Source: Verrucomicrobiota bacterium (GTDB lineage Bacteria; Verrucomicrobiota; Verrucomicrobiia; Limisphaerales; JAFMIX01). Taken from it: a stretch of DNA of 14,540 nucleotides. The notes below the pieces were generated by a model. The model was not told the DNA's origin. It saw only the letters and a list, made by a program, of their open reading frames with translations, and made no database searches. Shown in pieces: positions 1-6,912 of this stretch. The position numbers and the translations under genes were made by a program. The stretch's first letter is position 1; the number at the start of each line of letters is the position of its first letter. The stretch covers positions 1 to 14,540 of the forward strand of contig JAPLTZ010000119.1 of assembly GCA_026397895.1 (NCBI GenBank), written 5' to 3'.

Positions 1-2
1 CC

Positions 3-716
3 GGCAAAACGCCGCAACGCTGGAACGCCCTCACCGGCGCGACCGGCGAAGCCGTGGCGAATTTCCGCGCCGATGCGACCGGCACGACCATCCCGCTCGA
101 ACTCGAACCGTGGGAATCCACCTTCCTCGTCTTCACGCCCGGCGTCACCGCGCCCAAAACGGCGAAAACTCCGCCGACGTTGCCCGCGCCCTTCGCGATT
201 TCTGGCAACTGGAAAATGAAACTCGCAGGCTACGGCTTCGACACGTTCGAGACAGCCACCGCCGCGCTCGCCTCATGGACAGACGCGCCGCGCACCCGGC
301 ATTTCTCCGGCACGGGCCGCTATGAAATCGAATTCACCTTGCCGGCGGAACAAATTGTGTCCGACGCGCAGATGCTTTTGGACTTGGGCAAAGTCGGCGA
401 CGTCGCGGAAGTGGAGCTGAACGGCCAGCCCGTCGGCGTGGCGTGGATGACGCCCTACCGGCTCGACATCACCCGCATCGCGCGCGCCGGAAAAAACAAG
501 CTCCTCGTCTTCGTGACCAACCAACTCATCAACTATGTCTCCGGCCTCAAGGAAGTGCCCGAAGTGCCGGTCGAGTTGCAGCCGCGCCTCGGTAAATCCA
601 ACCCGGCGCTTTACCCCGAGAGCGGGCGGGCTAAGAATGAAATGAGCGAAACCAACCTGCCGTCGTCCGGCCTGCTTGGCCCGGTGCAAATCGTTTGGCG
701 GAGTGATGAAAAATAA
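3..716 (+). CDS. C-terminal part of a GH106-like alpha-L-rhamnosidase (5' end outside window)
   Basis: The reading frame is open from the first bases of the window, so this is the last ~237 residues of a larger glycoside hydrolase. The GTG at 54 is an internal Val codon, not a start: the upstream residues GKTPQRWNALTGATGEA continue the family pattern. After a linker comes a beta-sandwich sugar-binding domain of the GH2/GH106 tail type, seen in HFSGTGRYEIEFTLP, LLDLGKVGDVAEVELNGQPVG and WMTPYRLDITRIARAGKNKL. It ends with the SSGLLGPVQI motif typical of GH106 C-termini. In full-length relatives this domain follows the catalytic barrel, which releases terminal alpha-L-rhamnose from polysaccharides, usually outside the cytoplasm. 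The catalytic part is not in the window, so family assignment rests on the tail only; another GH2-clan hydrolase is possible. The sulfatase start follows three bases after the stop, consistent with an operon. Confidence 0.72.
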   Translation, partial: GKTPQRWNALTGATGEAVANFRADATGTTIPLELEPWESTFLVFTPGVTAPKTAKTPPTLPAPFAISGNWKMKLAGYGFDTFETATAALASWTDAPRTRHFSGTGRYEIEFTLPAEQIVSDAQMLLDLGKVGDVAEVELNGQPVGVAWMTPYRLDITRIARAGKNKLLVFVTNQLINYVSGLKEVPEVPVELQPRLGKSNPALYPESGRAKNEMSETNLPSSGLLGPVQIVWRSDEK

Positions 717-719
717 CCC

Positions 720-2036
720 ATGAATCTGGTTCGGTCATTTATCTACAATCTGTTTGCGACGCTGGCATTCACGCTCGCAGCCAGCGCCGTCGCTCCAACG
801 AAGCCCAACATCCTCATCATCCTCGCCGATGACATGGGCTATTCGGACGCCGGCTGTTATGGCGGCGAAATCCAGACGCCGAATCTGGACCGCCTCGCCG
901 CGAACGGAGTGCGCTTCACCCAGTTTTACAACACCTGCCGCTGCTGGCCGTCGCGCGCGGGCATCCTGACCGGTCACTACGCGCAGTCCGTGCGCCGCGA
1001 TGAGATGCCCGGCATTGCTGGCGGCTCGACCGGCATCCGCCCAAAATGGGCGCACCTGCTGCCCGAATATCTGAAGCCGCTCGGCTATCGCTCGTATCAT
1101 TCCGGCAAGTGGCATGTGGACGGCCAGCCCGTTGCCAGCGGCTTTGACCGTTCCTACTGGCTGGAAAACTGCGACCGTTTCTTCTCGCCGCAGGAACATT
1201 ACGAGGACGACGTGAAGCTCCCGCCCGTCGCGCGCGACAGCGGCTATTACGCGACGACCTTCATCGCCGACCACGCCATCAAGTGTCTCAAGGAACACGC
1301 CGCGAAATTTCCCGGCCAGCCGTTCTTTGAATATCTCGCCTTCACCAGCCCGCATTTCCCGCTGCACGCGCTGCCGGAGGACATCGCCGTTTACAAGGAC
1401 CGCTATCAATCCGGCTGGGACGCCATCCGCGACGAGCGTTACGCGCGCATGAAAAAAATGGGACTCGTGAACTGCGACCTCTCCCAGCGCGACCCCATCA
1501 CCATCTCTCGCCGCAGCCAGACCGAAGCGGAACTGCGCCCGCTGCTCGGCCCGGACGAAGTGACTCATGCCGTGGCTTGGAACGATTTGAACGCCGACCA
1601 GAAAAAGTTTCAGGCGATGAAAATGTCGTTGCACGCCGCAATGGTTCACCGGATGGACATTGAAATCGGCAAAGTGCTGAATCAACTCAAGGCGATGGGC
1701 GCGCTGGACAACACCGTGATTTTCTTCCTGTCCGACAACGGTGCGACCGCCGAACAGATCGTCCGGGGCGACGGCCACGACCGCAACGCTGCACCCGGTT
1801 CTGCCGCTACCTACCTGTGCATCGGACCGGGTTGGTCCACTGCGGCCAACACGCCGTTCCGGTTGCACAAGGCGTGGGTGCATGAGGGCGGCATCTCCAC
1901 GCCGCTCATCGTGCAGTGGCCCGCCGGCTTGAAGGCGCACGGCGAAATCCGCAACAACCCCGGCCATCTGATTGATCTTGTCCGCCGTTGCCCGGCAAGA
2001 GCCTCGCGCCTGCCTTCGCCAAGGACAACACGGTGA
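720..2036 (+). CDS. Secreted family-1 type sulfatase, 5' part of a frameshifted gene
   Basis: Residues 1-25 are a signal peptide (hydrophobic NLFATLAFTLAASAVA). A sulfatase fold follows: NILIILADDMGYSD with metal-binding Asp37-Asp38, then CWPSRAGILTG, the C-x-P-S-R signature. Cys75 would be converted to formylglycine, the catalytic nucleophile. Further active-site segments are SGKWHVDG, SPHFPLH and FFLSDNGAT. The enzyme would hydrolyse sulfate esters on a carbohydrate in the periplasm or outside the cell. The frame is sound to about 1980 (GHLIDLV). The last ~17 codons to the stop at 2036 are Arg/Pro-rich nonsense, while the genuine C-terminus continues in another frame from 1982. Roughly 25-30 residues normally found between DLV and the PGKSL motif appear absent, so this is a deletion and not a single-base slip. 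The ATG at 720 is preferred because the signal peptide begins there. Sulfatase assignment is very sure; substrate unknown. Confidence 0.93.
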   Translation: MNLVRSFIYNLFATLAFTLAASAVAPTKPNILIILADDMGYSDAGCYGGEIQTPNLDRLAANGVRFTQFYNTCRCWPSRAGILTGHYAQSVRRDEMPGIAGGSTGIRPKWAHLLPEYLKPLGYRSYHSGKWHVDGQPVASGFDRSYWLENCDRFFSPQEHYEDDVKLPPVARDSGYYATTFIADHAIKCLKEHAAKFPGQPFFEYLAFTSPHFPLHALPEDIAVYKDRYQSGWDAIRDERYARMKKMGLVNCDLSQRDPITISRRSQTEAELRPLLGPDEVTHAVAWNDLNADQKKFQAMKMSLHAAMVHRMDIEIGKVLNQLKAMGALDNTVIFFLSDNGATAEQIVRGDGHDRNAAPGSAATYLCIGPGWSTAANTPFRLHKAWVHEGGISTPLIVQWPAGLKAHGEIRNNPGHLIDLVRRCPARASRLPSPRTTR

Positions 2037-2290
2037 CGCACGATTTCTTCTGGTGGTATCACAAAGGCACACGCGCCTTTCGCATCGGAGATTGGAAGCT
2101 CGTGGCGGACAACAATGCGCCGTGGGAGCTTTACGACCTGCACACCGACCGTGCCGAATCCAAAAATCTCGCGGCGCAGCAGCCGGAGCGGGTCAAAGAA
2201 TTGGAAAAGGAATGGACGAAGCGCGCTGAAGAATTTCGGACGCTCGCAAACCAGGACGCGCCACCCACCAAAGACAAAGCAAAATTATGA
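1982..2290 (+). CDS. Sulfatase, 3' part of the frameshifted gene
   Basis: This frame encodes the missing C-terminal end of the sulfatase that begins at 720. It opens with PPLPGKSLAPAFAKD, the usual segment after the second-domain linker, then HDFFWWYHKGTRAFRIGDWKLV and WELYDLHTDRAESKNLA, the standard sulfatase C-terminal beta-sheet motifs. It closes with a charged helix. It has no convincing start of its own; a TTG at 1988 is the earliest formal option and lies inside the conserved segment. Its stop TGA overlaps the ATG of the next gene as ATGA (2287-2290), which shows this frame was the native one. Unless the break is a sequencing or assembly error, the fragment would not be made as part of a working sulfatase. 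Confidence 0.85.
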   Translation, partial: PPLPGKSLAPAFAKDNTVTHDFFWWYHKGTRAFRIGDWKLVADNNAPWELYDLHTDRAESKNLAAQQPERVKELEKEWTKRAEEFRTLANQDAPPTKDKAKL

Positions 2291-3261
2291 AACGCAAATA
2301 CTCGGTGATTCTCGGCAACCTCGGCAACACCCGCGACCGGTTCTGCACCGGCTACAAGGAGAACCCCGACTCGTTCGGCCTGCTCAAGCGCGCGGCGAAG
2401 ATTCCGCACGTCGAAGGCATCGAGTTGGTCGGCACGTGGGACATCCGCCCCGACAACGCGAAGCAGATGAAGCACACGCTCGCCGACCTCGGCCTCAAGT
2501 GCGTCTCCATCATCCCCGACCTGTTTGCCGACAAACGATTCTGGAAAGGCAGTTACAGCGCGCCCGATGCGAAGGTGCGGCGCTATTCGCTCGATTACAC
2601 GCGGCAGATGTGCGACATCGCCGGAGACATGGGTTGCCGCACCATGAATATCTGGCCTGGTCAGGACGGCTACGATTATCTGCTCTGCGCGGATTACGAA
2701 CGCGCACGCGAATGGTTCTGCACTGCCATCGCCAAGCTGGCGCGGGAATATCCGAAGCTGCGGTTCGCGCTCGAATACAAACCCAAAGAGCCGCGCACGC
2801 ACTCCTACCTTGCGCGGATGGCCGACACGCTGTTGATGGCGCAGGAAACGGGTTGCACAAACGTCGGCATCACCATTGACACCGGCCACGCGTTCGTCGC
2901 CGGCGAGGTCGTAGGCGAAGCCATCGTGCTGGCCAAGCGCGCGGGCGACCGGCTGTTTCACATGCACTTCAACGACAACCACGCCGCGTGGGACGACGAC
3001 ATGATCGTCGGCACGGTGCACAGCGTGTGTTTCGTCGAGACGCTCTACTGGCTGGATCGCTGCGGCTACAACGGCTGGCTTTCGATGGACCAATACCCCT
3101 ACCGCGAGGACGCCGCCGATGCGATTGGCGAAAGCATCCTGTGGCTGCGGCATTTCGACCGGCTGCAACAAAAACATCGCAAGGAAATTGACCAACTCAT
3201 CCAAGCGAACGACGCCGTGGCAACGTCGCGCTTCCTGCGGAAGATGTTCGCCGCAATATAG
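2287..3261 (+). CDS. Sugar isomerase/epimerase-like TIM-barrel protein (xylose isomerase-like superfamily)
   Basis: A 324-residue cytoplasmic protein with no signal peptide. It has the alternating strand/helix pattern of the AP-endonuclease-2/xylose-isomerase-like TIM barrel. Candidate metal ligands sit at strand ends: Glu163 in FALEYKPKEPR, Asp198 and His201 in IDTGHA, His225/His227 in HMHFNDN, and Asp268 in SMDQYPYRED. The EYKP..EP and DDDMIVGTVH segments resemble L-rhamnose-isomerase-like members of this superfamily, which suits the rhamnosidase-like neighbour, but that narrower call is an inference. The likely role is aldose-ketose isomerisation or epimerisation of a sugar released by the locus. 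The start at 2287 overlaps the sulfatase stop by four bases (ATGA), a translational-coupling arrangement. The gene is intact and of normal family length. An 81-base gap with a candidate regulatory element follows. Confidence 0.85.
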   Translation: MKRKYSVILGNLGNTRDRFCTGYKENPDSFGLLKRAAKIPHVEGIELVGTWDIRPDNAKQMKHTLADLGLKCVSIIPDLFADKRFWKGSYSAPDAKVRRYSLDYTRQMCDIAGDMGCRTMNIWPGQDGYDYLLCADYERAREWFCTAIAKLAREYPKLRFALEYKPKEPRTHSYLARMADTLLMAQETGCTNVGITIDTGHAFVAGEVVGEAIVLAKRAGDRLFHMHFNDNHAAWDDDMIVGTVHSVCFVETLYWLDRCGYNGWLSMDQYPYREDAADAIGESILWLRHFDRLQQKHRKEIDQLIQANDAVATSRFLRKMFAAI

Positions 3262-3270
3262 TTTTTGGCG

Positions 3271-3330
3271 GATTTCGTAAAAGGTCTGGCGTTTTTCCCA
3301 TGTTTGCCGGATGGATTTCTGGCAAACTCG
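3271..3330 (+). promoter_or_regulatory. Candidate operator/promoter element, copy A
   Basis: This lies in the 81-base gap before the gene at 3343. It contains GATTTCG (3271-3277), TGGC (3287-3290), GTTTTTCC (3291-3298) and ATGT (3300-3303). A perfect 7-bp inverted repeat follows, GTTTGCC (3302-3308) and GGCAAAC (3321-3327) with a 12-base spacer, then TCG. The same words in the same order and nearly the same spacing recur at 10235-10295. The repeat ends 15 bases before the ATG. The arrangement suggests a transcription-factor site or promoter; no convincing -10/-35 pair is visible. The AraC protein encoded at 12726 is a possible but unproven binder. Confidence 0.5.
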
Positions 3331-3342
3331 GCGCATCACCGT

Positions 3343-4836
3343 ATGGCTAGACAAAAAATTCTTCTCTTTAGTGCGACCGTTTGCCTGCTGGCAGGTTTTC
3401 TGACGGCAGCCACGCCAACAATCACCACCAATTCCATCGGCATCGGTCTGGCGAAGATTCCGGCGGGAACATTTCTGATGGGTCAGGATTCCGGCGGCGA
3501 TTGGGACGAAAGCCCGGCGCATCAGGTCAAGATCAGCAAGCCCTTTTTCATTTCCACAACCGAGGTCACGCTTGAACAATTCCGCCAGTTCCGCCCGCAA
3601 CACGAAGCCAGCACCGCCGGCAAGGCCACCGGCGTGAGCTGGCACGACGCGGTCGCGTTCTGCGAATGGCTCTCAAAAAAAGAAGGCCAGCCATATCGTC
3701 TGCCCACCGAAGCCGAATGGGAATACGCCTGCCGCGCCGGCACGACGACGAAGTTTTGGTCGGGCGAAAATCCGCCGGCGGACGCCGCCGCGCCGAATCC
3801 GTGGGGGCTGCAATATCTCTACGACAGCACGCTGGAATGGTGCGCCGATTGGCACGGGCCTTACCGTCCCGAAGCGCAGACTGACCCCGTCGGGCCGGAC
3901 TCCGGCCTGACGCGCGTGGTGCGCGGCGACAAGCCGGACGATGATTTCGTGGCGGAAAAATCCAAGGAAGCCGTCACGCCATATTACCACCGCTCCGCCA
4001 ATCGCGCGGGCCTGCCGCCGGCTTTCGGCCTGCCCGCCGCCCGTCACGGCTCGCCGCCGGTCAGGCCGGCGAACGTCAAGGATGAGGATTGGAGTCCCTG
4101 CGGGCCGCACGCCGTCGGCTTCCGCGTCGTTCAGGGCGAACCACTCGCAACTCCGCCCGCTCCGGCGGCTGTTCCGTTTGTGCGGCAGGGCGTGAAGTCG
4201 CCCGGCGCGTTGGTAAAACAAGCGCCGCCGGCGGGCCAGCCGTATTTTCGGAAAAGATTTCTCCTGCCCACCCCGCCCTGTCCCGGCAACAGCCCGGAGA
4301 ACGGCGACAGCGTCCGCGCGGGGCTGCATCCGTCGTTCCGCCGCCACGCGCACAGCCCCGGACTCGCGGCGTGCCCGAACGGCGATCTGCTGCCGGTCAT
4401 TTACGTTTCCGCCAATGACAAGAAATACTGCGAATACGAGATCGGCGTGTCGCTCATCGCCGCGCGGCTGCGCTTCGGCGCGGATCAATGGGACATGCCC
4501 GACCCGATGTTCGACACGCCCGACGCGAACGACCATGCACCGTTGCTCTGGACGGATTGGGAAGCCGGCGGGCGGATGTATTTCTTCTGGGGATCACCCC
4601 AGATTGCCCGGGGCGCGTTCCCATTCCAATGGATGACCTCGGACAACAGCGGCGCGACCTGGAGCGAAGTTCACTATCCGTTTTTCCCCGGTCCCATCGG
4701 GCCGCACACGCGCCAGCCGCGATGCCACCGGCGCTTCCTCGCTGCTGTGGGCGACGAAGGACAGCGGGCAGACGTGGTTCGACACCGTCGGGCGCAGCGC
4801 CGGACGCCACACCACTTACTGCCTGTTGAAGGATGA
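3343..4836 (+). CDS. Secreted FGE-like domain fused to sialidase (BNR) propeller, 5' part of a frameshifted gene
   Basis: The ATG at 3343 is chosen because it starts a clear signal peptide (MARQKILLFSATVCLLAGF, cleaved near residue 23). An in-frame TTG at 3265 would put a poor sequence ahead of it. Residues ~38-263 are a formylglycine-generating-enzyme-like (SUMF1/DUF323) domain: IPAGTFLMG, ATGVSWHDAVAFCEWLS, YRLPTEAEWEYACRAGT, LEWCADWHGPY and HAVGFRVV. The cysteine pair of true FGE, expected around YYHRSANR (214-221), is absent, so sulfatase maturation is doubtful. From ~residue 300 a sialidase/BNR propeller begins (HPSFRRHAHSPGLAACPNGDLL), with a first Asp-box SDNSGATW at 4639-4662. The frame fails near 4718; codons to 4836 are out of frame and the propeller continues from 4718 in another frame. 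The fusion may bind or cleave a terminal sugar. Confidence 0.82.
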   Translation: MARQKILLFSATVCLLAGFLTAATPTITTNSIGIGLAKIPAGTFLMGQDSGGDWDESPAHQVKISKPFFISTTEVTLEQFRQFRPQHEASTAGKATGVSWHDAVAFCEWLSKKEGQPYRLPTEAEWEYACRAGTTTKFWSGENPPADAAAPNPWGLQYLYDSTLEWCADWHGPYRPEAQTDPVGPDSGLTRVVRGDKPDDDFVAEKSKEAVTPYYHRSANRAGLPPAFGLPAARHGSPPVRPANVKDEDWSPCGPHAVGFRVVQGEPLATPPAPAAVPFVRQGVKSPGALVKQAPPAGQPYFRKRFLLPTPPCPGNSPENGDSVRAGLHPSFRRHAHSPGLAACPNGDLLPVIYVSANDKKYCEYEIGVSLIAARLRFGADQWDMPDPMFDTPDANDHAPLLWTDWEAGGRMYFFWGSPQIARGAFPFQWMTSDNSGATWSEVHYPFFPGPIGPHTRQPRCHRRFLAAVGDEGQRADVVRHRRAQRRTPHHLLPVEG

Positions 4837-5737
4837 CCGCATCCTCGGCATGGGCGGGAAAAATTCCGACCTCGAAGGTTTCATGCCCAAGGTGATTTCG
4901 GCGGACGGCGGGAAGACCTGGATCAAGAGCAAGACCCCGTTTTCGCCATTGCAGGTCAATCAACGGCCCAGCGTCCTGCGCCTCCAGAGCGGCTGCCTGT
5001 TCATGGCCGGCGATTTCCAGCCTAACAATGGCAAGAGGTCGCCCTCGATCACCAACAGCGGAGCGTATGCCGCCCTGTCGGACGACGACGGCGAGACCTG
5101 GCACATCAAGCGCATCCCTGTGGCGCAGCCACACGAAAACGAACACATGCAACGCGCGCCGACGCTCGGTTACAGCGCCGCGCGGCAGTCGCCTAACGGC
5201 ATGATTCATCTCATCACCACCATGAACGACCCCTGCCTGCACTTCGAGATGAACGAGGCGTGGATTCTTTCCGATGCCGACGCCACCGCGACTGACGCCG
5301 ATCTGATGCCGTCCAAAGCCACGAGCATCGCCAGCGTGAAATCTTTTGAGGAAAAATATCCTTCCGGCAAGACCAAGGCAACGTGGCAGGCGGGAATCGG
5401 AAACGACGGGCGTGCGTTGCTGACTGGCGACGAGACGTGGTTCTTTGCGAACGGCAAAAAACAATACGAAGCCCACCACAAGCTCGGCCAGAAGACCGGC
5501 GCGGAAACACTCTACCGCCCCGACGGCACGGTGGAGTGGAAGCGGGAACACAAATCCGACGGCTCTTGTGTCTGGACACAGTTCTGGGAAAACGGCCGCA
5601 AAAAAGCCGAATCCACCTGGCGCAACTTCCACGCCGACGGCCCGGCCAGACTTTGGGATCGCAACGGCAAACTCACCTCCGACGTGATTTTTACCGCCGG
5701 AAAATCCAACCCAACAAAGCCGGCACAAAAACCATGA
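4718..5737 (+). CDS. Sialidase propeller plus MORN-like repeats, 3' part of the frameshifted fusion gene
   Basis: This is the continuation of the gene starting at 3343, in a shifted frame. Its first residues are RDATGASSLLWATKDSGQTW, so the propeller resumes at once. Further Asp-boxes follow: TKDSGQTW (4754-4777), SADGGKTW (4898-4921) and SDDDGETW (5078-5101), giving four with the one before the break. From ~5335 a different module appears. It has short repeats of the type YPSGKTKATW, FFANGKKQYEA, YRPDGTVEWKRE, FWENGRKKAEST and WDRNGKLTSD, characteristic of the MORN-variant/YwqK repeat fold. The function of that tail is unknown; it may be structural or bind glycan. The ATG at 4826 lies inside the propeller and is not a likely native start. 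The stop overlaps the next gene's ATG as ATGA (5734-5737). Confidence 0.8.
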   Translation, partial: RDATGASSLLWATKDSGQTWFDTVGRSAGRHTTYCLLKDDRILGMGGKNSDLEGFMPKVISADGGKTWIKSKTPFSPLQVNQRPSVLRLQSGCLFMAGDFQPNNGKRSPSITNSGAYAALSDDDGETWHIKRIPVAQPHENEHMQRAPTLGYSAARQSPNGMIHLITTMNDPCLHFEMNEAWILSDADATATDADLMPSKATSIASVKSFEEKYPSGKTKATWQAGIGNDGRALLTGDETWFFANGKKQYEAHHKLGQKTGAETLYRPDGTVEWKREHKSDGSCVWTQFWENGRKKAESTWRNFHADGPARLWDRNGKLTSDVIFTAGKSNPTKPAQKP

Positions 5738-6912
5738 ACCAGTCTTTCACCCGCCAAACTTCTGTCGTCGCCGGATTGTTGCTGGCTGGCGCAATTAGTT
5801 TCGCGCAGTCAACCGCAGCGGGCGCGACCCCGAAGCAATTCGCCGCGCTGCGCCTCTCTGGAAACGTGCCGCCGGTCATCGGCATGTGGGCCGCGCAGGA
5901 GTCCACGTTCATGGCGCGTGAGGGCTACCGGGATTTTCTGGATGCGGCGGCGGCACATTCGCACTTCACATTGATTACGGCCACCATGCGCGACCCGTAT
6001 CGGGAGATGGTTGATCCGGTGGTGCATGACTGGTTCAAAGCGGCGGCAGGGTATGCGAAGGAGCGCGGCATGGGGATGGCGCTCGACCTGGATATCCGGC
6101 ATTCGATTGACGCGTTCCGCAAGAAATATCCCGATGAGATGCAGGAGCGGCTGTGGTTGCAGGAATTCGATCTGGCCGGGACGGCGGAAATCACGCCGGA
6201 ACTGGATTATGCGAAGGTCGGTCACCACGGAGACGCCATCGTCAACAATCTGGCGTTTCAAGCGATCAAGCTGGAGCGGGTGTATTCCTACGTGCGGACA
6301 CCGCAGGGCATTGACCCGGCAAGCGTGCGGGACATCACGGCCGGTTGCAGCGCCACAAAGTCCAAAGACCCCAGGTTTGAACCGTGGCGGGAGAATTGGT
6401 TCTCGAAAATATGGGTCAATATTCCCTGTCGTCCCGCGGACAAGGGGCGGAAGGCGTGCGTGATCACCCGGATCGTCATGAACTATCCGGCGGTGTTCGG
6501 GCCGCACCTGATTCCGTTCGAGGCTGATACCGTCAGGCAATATGCCGATGTGCCGCTGGCCGGACTGATGCTTGGTTCGCGATTCGCTTTTGCTGTGGGC
6601 GGGCGAAATCGGGCGCGAAAGCGAACGGCAGTTGGCCATCAACCATGTGATGGATTTGCTTCGGACGCGCACCACGGAAATCGAACAGGCGTATTACCGC
6701 GCCGCCAAGACGACGTTCGGCCCGAAGGCGTTTCTCGCCGCGCATCCCACCACATTCCCGGTGCTGGATTCCCGCGAGTTCGAGCGCGATGGGCTGAATT
6801 GGTGGACGGCGACCCGGGACTTCGCCCAAACCGACGAGACCACGCCCTACTGCGCACGGACTTCCCTGGCGAAAAAATTCGGCGGCGCGGTGTGGTTCAA
6901 CCAGTGGTATGA
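5734..6912 (+). CDS. Large secreted protein, probably glycoside-hydrolase-like, 5' part of a frameshifted gene
   Basis: The ATG at 5734 overlaps the previous stop (ATGA) and begins a signal peptide (hydrophobic VVAGLLLAGAISFAQ, residues 11-25). The mature part starts like a (beta/alpha)8 barrel: PPVIGMWAAQE, HFTLITATMRDPY, AAGYAKERGMGMALDLDIR. This pattern is common in extracellular glycoside hydrolases. I do not recognise a numbered GH family, and no catalytic residue can be named with confidence. A beta-rich stretch follows (FEPWRENWFSKIWVNIPCRPAD), then VRQYADVPLAG, after which the frame is lost near 6570. Residues encoded from there to 6912 are Arg-rich nonsense, and the protein continues from 6572 in another frame. 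From recall of similar proteins, several tens of residues seem missing at the break. Confidence 0.7.
   Translation: MNQSFTRQTSVVAGLLLAGAISFAQSTAAGATPKQFAALRLSGNVPPVIGMWAAQESTFMAREGYRDFLDAAAAHSHFTLITATMRDPYREMVDPVVHDWFKAAAGYAKERGMGMALDLDIRHSIDAFRKKYPDEMQERLWLQEFDLAGTAEITPELDYAKVGHHGDAIVNNLAFQAIKLERVYSYVRTPQGIDPASVRDITAGCSATKSKDPRFEPWRENWFSKIWVNIPCRPADKGRKACVITRIVMNYPAVFGPHLIPFEADTVRQYADVPLAGLMLGSRFAFAVGGRNRARKRTAVGHQPCDGFASDAHHGNRTGVLPRRQDDVRPEGVSRRASHHIPGAGFPRVRARWAELVDGDPGLRPNRRDHALLRTDFPGEKIRRRGVVQPVV

Noticed and set aside
1970..1995. Programmed ribosomal frameshift explaining the sulfatase break
   Set aside because: There is no slippery heptamer or downstream structure, and conserved residues are missing at the break, which frameshifting cannot explain.
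735..2072. A 445-codon open frame on the - strand opposite the sulfatase
   Set aside because: No recognisable motif and low-complexity composition; the + strand sulfatase signature C-x-P-S-R is unambiguous.
3265..3342. TTG-initiated upstream extension of the FGE-like/sialidase gene
   Set aside because: The extension lies over the conserved regulatory element, and the ATG at 3343 starts a standard signal peptide.
2131..3645. A 504-codon open frame on the - strand
   Set aside because: It crosses two + strand genes and the regulatory gap, with no family motifs; shadow of codon bias.
4454..5728. A 424-codon open frame on the - strand opposite the sialidase part
   Set aside because: The + strand in this stretch has three or more Asp-boxes and MORN-like repeats; the antisense product has no motif.
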